This document shows positions 56,741-64,000 of a stretch of DNA of 64,000 nucleotides, piece by piece. This stretch comes from Shewanella sp. OMA3-2 (lineage in GTDB: Bacteria > Pseudomonadota > Gammaproteobacteria > Enterobacterales > Shewanellaceae), in the NCBI RefSeq assembly GCF_021513195.1, contig NZ_CP090974.1, positions 3,422,001-3,486,000 on the forward strand, in the 5' to 3' direction. The notes below the pieces were generated by a model. It was not told the DNA's origin, made no database searches, and saw only the letters and a program-made list of their open reading frames with translations. Both the position numbers and the translations under genes were made by a program. The first letter of the stretch is position 1. Each line of letters opens with the position of its first letter.

Positions 56741-57711
56741 TTAATGCTCTGAACAAATACCACTGTCAGGTATTTGCTCTATTTCTTTTTGACTATTCTG
56801 AATGTTGCTATCGGCAGGGTCTAAGCTAAGGGCCTTTTCAATCATTTCCATAGCGCCTTGTTTACACCCAATTAAAGACAGACTATAAGCATAATTATTT
56901 AAATAAGAAGCCTGCTGCTTAGCGTGCTGTTTTGATAATTTTTCTGTAAAAACAAGTCCCTTTTTATACCAATAGTTAGCTTTGTTCTTATCAATGGTTA
57001 AATAATAATTTCCAAGTAAAAAATAACTTAGCCAATAGTCAGGCCATTGCCGGTCGCATTTTCCAAAGCCGCAATCCCGTAACGGCTTTGGCCAATACTC
57101 AGTAAATCTTGGGCGGCACTAATGTACACAAAAGGATCGAAATACACACTTGCCACATCAGTAGGTACCGCCGCCAGTAACCAATATTGACCGCGCTGCC
57201 AAGTTTGCTCAAACACCTTAAATTCGGCAATTCGGTTCTTATTGGTACCAGAATGCAAGATCACATGCTGCTTATCTAAATCGTAGCCCGTGACCACGGC
57301 GTAATGCCACATGGGATACCATGCAGTCGATAAGTTTTGTAGCACAATAACTGGAATATTCTCACTAACCAACGAAAGTAACTGTGTCAAATTACCAGAC
57401 TCTGCATAAGCAAGCAGGCCTTGTTGACGTGCCGCTGCAACCATTTCAATTTGCAGACTTCCTTGTAAATCAGGAATAAAAAGTGAGGGGGCAATTTGTT
57501 GTGGCGTTTTACTCATCCCATAAAAATTAAATATTTCCGATAATGTGGTAGGACCACAAAAATAGTCCTCTTGAGCATAAAAAGGAACATCGACTATTTG
57601 ATATTTAGGCGAGATAGCTGGCGGATTTGCTAGCAGTTGCAATGTTTGAGGTGTAACTGATGCACAGCCACTGATAAATAAACAAAAGCCAATCAAAAGA
57701 GTGGCTTTCAT
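56741..57711 (-). pseudogene. PA2778-type C39-like cysteine peptidase lipoprotein with TPR tail, frameshifted
   Basis: The start MKATLLIGFCLFISGCAS is a lipoprotein signal. The C39-like domain has the nucleophile in EDYFCGPTTLSEIF and the His in WHYAVVTGY. The frame breaks at about 57050-57054 (reverse strand ACCGGC); one more base gives RQWPDYWLSYFLLGNYYL, and the reading continues through TPR-like helices to a stop at 56741, for about 323 residues, the normal layout of the family. As given it stops at 57028 without most of the TPR part. A start six codons earlier (57729) is possible. It follows the PA2779-type gene by about 50 bases and is probably co-transcribed with it. Confidence 0.82.
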
Positions 57712-57762
57712 AAATATGCTATATATCAAAATATAAATAGCTCTGATATTTGAGAAAATGAT

Positions 57763-58140
57763 TTAGTTTATTGGCCTAATAAAGGAAAACACATCGGTCA
57801 CACCCACCAAGTCGAGTACCACTAATACGACTAATACAGTGACAACCACCCCGACTATACCCGCAGCAGCAGGCATTTCATTCATCTGGGTATTCAATTG
57901 GTTTAATTCCTGATCTGTCATACTGGCGATGCGCATTTCTGCATCGTCAATACTCACACCAAGCGCGACAAGTTTGTCTTGAACTTCAACGTTGTCCAGC
58001 ATTTCTAGTACTTGTTGTTTGTTATAAATACTCTGCTGTTGAACTATAACCTGCTCAGAGGAAATAACACCAGCGTAAGTGCTTGAAATACAAGCCAAGT
58101 AGGTTAATATAATTGTGGCAACGACAAGAATTTTTTTCAT
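57763..58140 (-). CDS. PA2779-type small exported membrane protein
   Basis: The 125-residue protein has a Sec signal (residues 1-23, ending STYA-GV), a helical middle with SSEQVIVQQQSIYNKQQVLEML, and a C-terminal membrane segment AGIVGVVVTVLVVLVVLDLVGV. This matches the PA2779 family, nearly always paired with a PA2778-type peptidase as here. Its function is unknown; it may be a partner or substrate of the peptidase, which is a guess from the pairing. Confidence 0.78.
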   Translation of the reverse strand: MKKILVVATIILTYLACISSTYAGVISSEQVIVQQQSIYNKQQVLEMLDNVEVQDKLVALGVSIDDAEMRIASMTDQELNQLNTQMNEMPAAAGIVGVVVTVLVVLVVLDLVGVTDVFSFIRPIN

Positions 58141-58272
58141 TGGTTTTCCTTTAGTTGATAGAATGTAGACAATTTTTTAAAGAATAGAATGAATGTGAAG
58201 TGATCACAAGACATATCAAGTTTATGCCAAAATATAGAGCGCAATTATCTATCTGACAGTTCACTTTTAGCA

Positions 58273-58413
58273 TTAGAGCGACCTAGATATACCTACATGA
58301 ATAGCCAATACTGTCACTTTATTATCGCTTGTAAAGACCCCATATACGACTTGATAGCGGCTAGCTAATATACCTACCTTTATATGCAATACAGACCCAA
58401 CATCACTGCCTGA
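58273..58413 (-). pseudogene. Possible C-terminal remnant of a ParE/RelE-type toxin
   Basis: A 46-codon reverse frame without a start ends ASRYQVVYGVFTSDNKVTVL then AIHVGISRSL. The pattern RYxVxYxV...VxVLAIxH is that of the last strands of ParE/RelE toxins. There is no start codon, no N-terminal half and no antitoxin, so it would be a decayed fragment left between the sigma-54 regulator and the PA2779-type gene. The call rests on a short motif only. The rest of 58141-58402 holds nothing recognised. Confidence 0.35.
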
Positions 58414-59953
58414 CTATGCCATATTTACGCATCCTAGCTCTCAATGTGCTGGGGTTGAGTCCAAGGATCAATGCCGCCCCTTTTTCACCTTCAATGCGCC
58501 ACTTAGTTTGCTGCAAGACTTTGACGATATGCTCATATTCCAAATCACCTAACGCCTTGTTCAACGACTCTTCGCTTAGCGGCTGCTTATCGAAGCTTTC
58601 AAAGCGATCGAATATTTGCAGTGAATGCCCTTCGCTAAGTATCACTGCACGCTCAATGGCGCTCTCTAATTCTCGTACATTACCAGGCCAATTGTGCTGC
58701 TGCAAAGCGTGTAATGCCTCCTGGCTAATGATATCAATTTGCTTACCGATCTTCTTATTAAATTTAATCACAAAATGATTAACTAATAATGAGATATCTT
58801 CCTTTCGTTGCCTTAATGGCGGCAGAATTATTGGAAATACATTGAGCCGATAATAGAGATCTTCACGGAACTTACCTTTATGTACTTCTTCAAGAAGGTT
58901 ACGGTTAGTGGCGGCTATAATTCTTACATCAACTTTAACAGTGCGCGGACTGCCCAAACGTTCAAACTCACCATGCTGGATAACTCTAAGTAATTTGGCT
59001 TGCATCTCAAGTGGCATCTCGCCGATTTCATCCAGGAATATAGTGCCACCATCGGCAAGCTCAAAACGGCCAATCTGTTTGCTATCAGACCCAGTGAAAG
59101 CTCCTCGCTCTCTGCCAAACAACTCACTTTCTATTAGCGTAGCGGGCAAGGTAGTACAATCTACTGTGATCAAAGGCCTCTTTTTGCGCGAACTGCGACT
59201 GTGAATGGCGCGGGCTACGACACCTTTACCAGTCCCTGTTTCGCCAAGTAATAGCACGGTCGCATCCATCGGGGCCACTTGCTCTACTTTCTGGAAAACC
59301 TGCGAAAGCAGTTTGCTATTGCCGATAATTTCGTCGAAGTTAAATTGCTGTGCGACTTCCTTTAGCAGATAAACGTTTTCAGCTTGTAGCTTATCTTTTA
59401 ATTTTTTAATTTGCGTATAAGTCTCCCGCAAAGACGCTTCGGCTTTTTTGCGCTCCTCTATTTCCTGACAGAGTTGCAGATTGGTTTTTATTAACTCTGC
59501 AGTCCGCTGTTGCACTGTGTCTTCCAGAGTAATGTTATTCTCCCCCAATTGCTTGTACAGCAAACGCACTTCTAGCAGGTTATAAATGCGTGTTTTAACT
59601 TCAAGCAGATCAAAAGGCTTACTGATAAAATCCTTAGCACCAGCTTGTAGAGCCTTTAGTTTATGGTTGGGTTGTGCAGTAAGCACCAATACGGAAACAT
59701 AATCGTTGCCATCATCCGCCTTAAGCGCGGCCATTACTTCAAAACCATCCATTTTGGGCATCTGTAAATCAAGTAAGATCAAGTCATAGTGGTTTTGCCG
59801 ATTGAGCTCACACACCTTTTGAGGATCCATTGTTGTAGTTATTTGACTATAACCACTATCAAGCAGCAGTTGTTCAAGCAAAATGACATTGGGTTCTTGA
59901 TCATCAACAATGAGAATCTTAGCGTTAAGAATATCGATAGCAGTGATTGCCAT
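58403..59953 (-). CDS. Sigma-54-dependent response regulator (receiver, AAA+, Fis-type HTH)
   Basis: The 516-residue protein has a receiver (ILIVDDQEPN; phospho-Asp62 in LLDLQMPKMDG; SKPFDLLEV), a coiled-coil linker (about 135-200), an AAA+ sigma-54 activator domain and a Fis-type helix-turn-helix at the end (GAALILGLNPSTLRARMRKYG). Walker A is GETGTGKG, the sigma-54 loop is GAFTGS (Ser in place of the usual Ala), and the Walker B region is GGTIFLDEIGEM. The start overlaps the stop of the kinase gene (TAATG), so they form one operon. The near-perfect sigma-54 promoter 2.5 kb away is its likely target. Confidence 0.93.
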   Translation of the reverse strand: MAITAIDILNAKILIVDDQEPNVILLEQLLLDSGYSQITTTMDPQKVCELNRQNHYDLILLDLQMPKMDGFEVMAALKADDGNDYVSVLVLTAQPNHKLKALQAGAKDFISKPFDLLEVKTRIYNLLEVRLLYKQLGENNITLEDTVQQRTAELIKTNLQLCQEIEERKKAEASLRETYTQIKKLKDKLQAENVYLLKEVAQQFNFDEIIGNSKLLSQVFQKVEQVAPMDATVLLLGETGTGKGVVARAIHSRSSRKKRPLITVDCTTLPATLIESELFGRERGAFTGSDSKQIGRFELADGGTIFLDEIGEMPLEMQAKLLRVIQHGEFERLGSPRTVKVDVRIIAATNRNLLEEVHKGKFREDLYYRLNVFPIILPPLRQRKEDISLLVNHFVIKFNKKIGKQIDIISQEALHALQQHNWPGNVRELESAIERAVILSEGHSLQIFDRFESFDKQPLSEESLNKALGDLEYEHIVKVLQQTKWRIEGEKGAALILGLNPSTLRARMRKYGIVRQ

Positions 59954-62151
59954 TATTTTATTTCCTTATCCGGACTATTGTCTGACCTATTGACTTGCTC
60001 AAGGGCTATGTCCAATGTACTGATGAATTCATTAATCCGCAGTGGTTTGGTGAGATAGCGGAAAAAACCGGCATCCAACCCTTTTTCAATATCGCGGGGA
60101 ATGGCATTAGCACTCAGCGCTACCACGGGTATGGCGGCTGTTTTCGGGCTTTCTCGCAGAATTTTTAATGCCGTCAAGCCACTAATCCCTGGTAAGTTGA
60201 TATCCATCAAGATAACATCCGGCTGATGGGTATGTGCCATTTCTATCCCTTTAATGGCGTCCGCCGCACTGAGAAAACGAAGATTCGGTCGCCGAGAGAT
60301 AATGTTTTCAACCAACATCAAATTAGCCGGATTATCCTCGACGTAAAGCAAGGTTTGCACTCCTCCAGGATCGTCACATTCTAACGTTGCCTGTACAATA
60401 TCAGCACTGTCTGCATCGCTGGATAAAGGTTCGTCTGTTCGATTTAATTCAAACCAGAAAACACTCCCCACACCAACCGTACTTTGTACGCCAATGACCC
60501 CTCCCATTGACTCAACCAAGCGCTTACTGACTACCAGACCAATGCCTGTACCTTCCTGGCCATTAGCTTCTTGTCCAAGTCGGTTAAAGGGTTGGAAAAG
60601 TTGCCCTAGTTGTTCCGTAGACAATCCTCCCCCCGTATCACGGACACTAATGCGCATCATGTCTTCGTTACTTTGGCTGCATTCCAATACCACGCTGCCA
60701 CCCTCGCGATTATATTTAATCGCATTAGAGAGCAAATTAATAATGACCTGCTTTAGTCGGGTTCGATCAACATTGAGAAAAACCTTAGTAGCCAAACGCT
60801 TAAAGACAACCTGGATATCATGTGTTTTCGCTTGTGGCTCGCTCATCAACACACATTCTTCCATGACTTCTGCCAGCGACACAGCTTCGATTGACATAGG
60901 TAATTTACCTGATTCAATCAACGCCAGATCAAGAATTTCATTAATTAGTTTAAGTAAATACCAACCAGCTTTAAGAATTTGAGCAATACTGCGTTTTTGA
61001 GCAGGCGCGAGTGCGGGAGTGCCCGACTCCATCAGTTGTGCAAAACCCAATATTGCTCCCAGCGGCGTCCGCAACTCATGGCTCATGCTGGAAAGAAAAT
61101 CGGATTTAGCCTGGTTAGCTTTCTCTGCCACCGCTTTGGCATTTTCCAGCTCAATGTTTTTTTCTCGCAATATTTGATTGAGACGATTACGTTCAGTGAC
61201 ATTTCGGGCACCATAAAAAACACCTTGCAGTTTGTTGTCGCGGTGATAAAAGGTGGTTGCGTTAATCGAAACTACGGTTTCTTTACCATTTTTAGCTCGA
61301 GCGGTCAGTTCATAATCAGACACTTTCTTTTCATTTAACACCTTCTCTACACCGGCAGCAGCAAGTGCTGGATCGGTGAAATAGTCTTTGAATGGAGTAC
61401 CTATCAGTGAATCACGACTGTTTCCTGTAAGCTCTTCCATCTGTTTATTGACATCGGTAATGATTCCAGATGGATCTGTGGTAGCCAGCGCATCAATATT
61501 AGATTCAATCAGATTTCGGGTGTAAAAATGCTGATCTTGAAGGCGTTGTCCCAAGATTTTCTGTTCTTGTTCGATACGCTTACGAGCAGTGTTGTCGGTA
61601 CCAATCAACAAATAACCTATAATAGCGTCTTGCTCATCTCGTAACGCGGTAACCGACACTACCGCAGGGAACCGGCTACCGTCCTTGCGAATGTAGGTCA
61701 GTTCATAAATATCTTCAATGCCACGCCTAGATTTAAATACCAACGCATCGAAACCTGGGGTTATTAAGGTTTCAAGTTCAACACTAAGTGCTTCTGCGCG
61801 GGCAATAACTTCTAGGGGATCGGATATCTCTGCGGGGGTAATTTTGTCGACCACTTCAATGGCCGAATAACCCAGCATTCGCTCTGCGCCAACGTTGAAA
61901 ATTTGGATAACTCCTTTCGCATCAGTAGCGATACAGGAGAAGTTAGCGCTATTAAAAATGGCACGCTGCAAAGCGCCAGCATTAAGCAAAGCCTCTTCAG
62001 CTTGTCGACGTTCGGTAATGTCTTCAATTGCGGTCTCAAATAAATCCGCATCACCGCCTTTGAGTTCTAGCAAGCTTTTAAAGCTATCTGAATTAATCAA
62101 GTTTGATGGGGTTGTTTGGTTATCTTTTTTCATGTCTATTTCTATTTTCAT
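59953..62151 (-). CDS. Soluble PAS-PAS hybrid histidine kinase
   Basis: The 732-residue protein has no membrane segment. It starts with the tail of a PAS unit only (AIEDITERRQAEEALL, residues 41-56), as if a PAS domain had been lost, then has two full PAS domains (about 60-195 and 205-325), HisKA with SSMSHELRTPLGAIL (His358), an ATPase domain (GTGIGLVVSKRLVESMGG) and a C-terminal receiver (YVEDNPANLMLV, MDINLPGISG). It is a cytoplasmic hybrid kinase that phosphorylates its own receiver and probably the sigma-54 regulator encoded directly after it. The signal is unknown; PAS domains could sense redox state or a small ligand. An ATG at 62133 is an alternative start. Confidence 0.9.
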   Translation of the reverse strand: MKIEIDMKKDNQTTPSNLINSDSFKSLLELKGGDADLFETAIEDITERRQAEEALLNAGALQRAIFNSANFSCIATDAKGVIQIFNVGAERMLGYSAIEVVDKITPAEISDPLEVIARAEALSVELETLITPGFDALVFKSRRGIEDIYELTYIRKDGSRFPAVVSVTALRDEQDAIIGYLLIGTDNTARKRIEQEQKILGQRLQDQHFYTRNLIESNIDALATTDPSGIITDVNKQMEELTGNSRDSLIGTPFKDYFTDPALAAAGVEKVLNEKKVSDYELTARAKNGKETVVSINATTFYHRDNKLQGVFYGARNVTERNRLNQILREKNIELENAKAVAEKANQAKSDFLSSMSHELRTPLGAILGFAQLMESGTPALAPAQKRSIAQILKAGWYLLKLINEILDLALIESGKLPMSIEAVSLAEVMEECVLMSEPQAKTHDIQVVFKRLATKVFLNVDRTRLKQVIINLLSNAIKYNREGGSVVLECSQSNEDMMRISVRDTGGGLSTEQLGQLFQPFNRLGQEANGQEGTGIGLVVSKRLVESMGGVIGVQSTVGVGSVFWFELNRTDEPLSSDADSADIVQATLECDDPGGVQTLLYVEDNPANLMLVENIISRRPNLRFLSAADAIKGIEMAHTHQPDVILMDINLPGISGLTALKILRESPKTAAIPVVALSANAIPRDIEKGLDAGFFRYLTKPLRINEFISTLDIALEQVNRSDNSPDKEIK

Positions 62152-62361
62152 CCGTTGGTGCTGACGGAAACAAGTATGGCGATCCAGAGGCGATTAAACT
62201 GCCGAGTCGGGAAGTTTGTCTGACACAAATAAAGAGTAATACTGATACAGCTTGGTATTTGCTGTTCGCTGTTCAATATAACATTACTTACTTGACAAGC
62301 CCTATTTATATCCATGAAAAACCGCATTATTTAACACACAAAAAAACCGTAACCACCATAT

Positions 62362-62444
62362 ATAACAGTTCTTTCATACTTAGCAGAAATTGATCTGCGC
62401 TATTTAATCAAACCCCTAAATGAAAACTGTTATCTAGCTGTTAT
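62362..62444 (+). promoter_or_regulatory. Candidate enhancer: three CTGTTAT motifs
   Basis: ATAACAG (62362-62368, inverted) and two direct CTGTTAT copies (62427-62433 and 62438-62444, 11 bp apart, one helical turn) lie 40-120 bp upstream of the -24 element. The first and second form a 9-bp inverted pair ATAACAGTT/AACTGTTAT. Position and spacing suit a sigma-54 activator site. Motif found by eye only. Confidence 0.45.
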
Positions 62445-62482
62445 TAAACAACTAAATTATTTATCTGGCTTATTTCATATGT

Positions 62483-62498
62483 TGGCAGGCTAGTTGCA
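62483..62498 (+). promoter_or_regulatory. Sigma-54 promoter (-24/-12)
   Basis: TGGCAGGCTAGTTGCA matches the RpoN consensus TGGCACG-N4-TTGCA with one mismatch; the GG (62484-62485) and GC (62496-62497) are exactly 10 bp apart. Transcription would begin near 62510, 173 bp before the lipoprotein start. The gene-free gap is 62152-62682; the kinase promoter on the other strand was not identified. Confidence 0.78.
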
Positions 62499-62682
62499 TT
62501 TACTTGGATAATGCTATCGATATCTTACTCGAATGTGTGGCCCTATATTGTCAAAACATCGACATCACTCAACCAGAATAAAAACGGATTGTGACTGTCA
62601 TCTCTGCTAAACAAATCGTCACCTTTATTGATGTAAGAAAACGAAAAATGAGTAATTCAGTCAAGCTAGAAGGAAGAAAAGA

Positions 62683-64000
62683 ATGAATAGATTTGTACAA
62701 AAAGCTTATCTCGTGTTCGCTATGCTACTTGGAGTTGTCCTCCTAGCAGGGTGTCATGGAGATAACAATAATGATAATGGCGCGGCACTTACAGCCATTG
62801 CAGTCACTCCAGCGAATCCAAGCATTGCTTTGGGTTTAAATAAACAATTTATTGCAACTGGTACATATTCGGACGGCACATCATCTGATATCTCTAGCAC
62901 TGTCACATGGTCTTCTACTGACTCGACAAGAGCGACCATCAATACCCGCGGCCTTGCCATTGGCGTTGCTACAGGCGATGTTGATATCACTGCCACGGTA
63001 AATTCATTATCAGGTGTATTAGTCGCAACAACCACGCTGACCATCACTGATGCAACTTTAACAAGTTTAGTCATAACCCCAATTACCCCAAGTATTGCTA
63101 GAGGATTAACAAAACAATTTGTTGCCACAGGCATCTATTCAGATGGCACCTCGCCCGATGTGACACCTTTAGTTTCTTGGTCATCTACAGATCCGCTACT
63201 TGCTAGCATTAATGCCAATGGTCTTGCAAAAGGCGTTGCTGTTGGAAAGGTAATGATTACTGCTTCTTTTGGTGCAGAAGATGCTACCACTGAGCTGTCG
63301 ATCACTGATGCTATTTTAAATTCAATTGCATTAACCCCTAAGAATCTAAGTATTGCTAACGGCTTGACTCAACAGTTTACTGCTACCGGTACTTATTCTG
63401 ATGGTATTTCTGTGGATATTACAGCCACTGCAAGCTGGTCATCTGCTGATACGCTAGTTGCAACGGTTAATGCTAATGGTCTTGCCAGTAGTATTGCTGT
63501 CGGAACATCACTCATTACGGCAACGTTTGAAACCCTATCCACCTCGTCATTATTAACGGTAACCGATGCAGCTTTGGTCTCTATTGCCGTTATGCCAAAC
63601 AACCCGAGCATTGCTAAGGGATTGAGCCAACAATTGATCGCCACTGGCACCTTCTCTGATGGTACTTCGGTTAACATTACTACCTCAGTTATCTGGTCAT
63701 CTGGTGATACCTTAATTGCCACTATGAACCCCAATGCACAAGTAACCAGTGGTCTTGCTCACGGCGTTAATGCTGGTAATGCACTTATTACAGCAACTAA
63801 AGGCAGCGTATCAGCAAATACTACCCTGACAGTCACAGCAGCTACGTTAAATTCAATCCTGGTATCACCGATTAATTCCACTATTCCTAATGGGCTAAAT
63901 CAACAGTTTGCCGCAACCGGAACCTATTCAGATAACTCTGTGACTGATATTACCGCTGCCGTTACCTGGTCTTCTAATGATACTTTCGTTGCATCGGTCA
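62683..64000 (+). CDS. Large Ig-like (BIG2) repeat lipoprotein, N-terminal 439 residues, runs off the right edge
   Basis: ATG follows AGAAGGAAGAAAAGA. The signal has lipobox LLAGC (Cys24), then an Asn/Asp-rich linker (GDNNNDNG). From residue 36 the protein is a string of near-identical units of 86-91 residues with NPSIA.GL..QF.ATGTYSDG, VTWSS.D, A.VN.NGLA.GVA.G...ITA and LTVTDA, the pattern of bacterial Ig-like group 2 domains. Four units and the start of a fifth lie here; the frame is still open at 64000. Such proteins are surface adhesins or exopolymer-binding proteins. The sigma-54 promoter upstream suggests control by the neighbouring kinase and regulator. Confidence 0.9.
   Translation, partial: MNRFVQKAYLVFAMLLGVVLLAGCHGDNNNDNGAALTAIAVTPANPSIALGLNKQFIATGTYSDGTSSDISSTVTWSSTDSTRATINTRGLAIGVATGDVDITATVNSLSGVLVATTTLTITDATLTSLVITPITPSIARGLTKQFVATGIYSDGTSPDVTPLVSWSSTDPLLASINANGLAKGVAVGKVMITASFGAEDATTELSITDAILNSIALTPKNLSIANGLTQQFTATGTYSDGISVDITATASWSSADTLVATVNANGLASSIAVGTSLITATFETLSTSSLLTVTDAALVSIAVMPNNPSIAKGLSQQLIATGTFSDGTSVNITTSVIWSSGDTLIATMNPNAQVTSGLAHGVNAGNALITATKGSVSANTTLTVTAATLNSILVSPINSTIPNGLNQQFAATGTYSDNSVTDITAAVTWSSNDTFVASV
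62788..64000 (+). repeat. Tandem BIG2-like coding repeats
   Basis: Unit starts, taken at the Leu before the first beta strand, are 62788, 63058, 63316, 63574 and 63847, giving spacings of 270, 258, 258 and 273 bp. DNA identity between units is visible but incomplete (for example GGTACTTATTCTGATGG and its variants), so they are old or selected to diverge. Confidence 0.85.

Noticed and set aside
58186..58213. CRP-like site TGTGAAGTGATCACA upstream of the PA2779-type gene
   Set aside because: The half-sites TGTGA and TCACA are 5 bp apart instead of 6, which is poor for CRP binding.
62103..62393. 96-codon forward frame overlapping the kinase start and promoter gap
   Set aside because: It overlaps the N-terminal coding region of the kinase in antisense and covers the candidate enhancer; no family features.

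Overview
The window reads as a chromosomal segment of a gammaproteobacterium of the genus Shewanella, probably one of the A+T-rich cold-water species. The basis is gene order (mutS-rpoS-nlpD-pcm-surE-truD-ispF-ispD-ftsB-eno-pyrG-mazG-relA-rlmD-barA, with recA-alaS-csrA-tRNA-Ser/Arg beside it), protein sequences that match Shewanella versions as I remember them, a RibBX-type riboflavin enzyme and the Na+-pumping oxaloacetate decarboxylase operon. No database search was possible, so the genus is inferred.

Layout. 1-7 kb: the start of an M16 zinc-peptidase lipoprotein, a YqaA-type membrane protein, a DAACS-family symporter, a long RecX-like protein and the oadGAB sodium pump. 7-9 kb: a 195-bp MITE-like element with 17-bp inverted ends, then a six-gene tRNA operon (2 Ser-GCT, 4 Arg-ACG) and csrA. 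9-31 kb: alaS, recA with a LexA box inside its promoter, mutS, and the long leftward run from rpoS to rlmD. 31-39 kb: barA, a yjaG-like gene, an AEC permease, SOS-controlled recN and an unknown membrane-anchored protein. 39-47 kb: nrdR-ribD-ribE-ribBX-ribH-nusB-thiL-pgpA and glyA, all leftward. 47-57 kb: ettA, a secreted coiled-coil protein, NYN, OsmC and thioesterase genes, an EAL protein, an HDOD protein, and trhP with a ferredoxin. 57-64 kb: a PA2778/PA2779-type peptidase pair, a hybrid histidine kinase with a sigma-54 activator, and, transcribed away from them, a large repeat-built (BIG2-like) lipoprotein that runs off the right edge.

Two things stand out. First, six genes that should be intact (oadA, mutS, ispD, the gene after recN, ettA, the PA2778-type peptidase) are each broken by a single-base frameshift, mostly in short G/C runs; mutS also has Trp in place of the Arg expected in its DEIGRGTST motif. 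Either the assembly has many indel errors or this is a mismatch-repair-deficient lineage; ispD and ettA among the broken genes favours sequencing error for at least some. Second, the right end looks like a self-contained regulatory unit: a cytoplasmic hybrid kinase and a sigma-54 activator next to a near-perfect -24/-12 promoter, with repeated CTGTTAT motifs upstream of it, driving the repeat lipoprotein. No CRISPR array, prophage or complete insertion sequence was seen.
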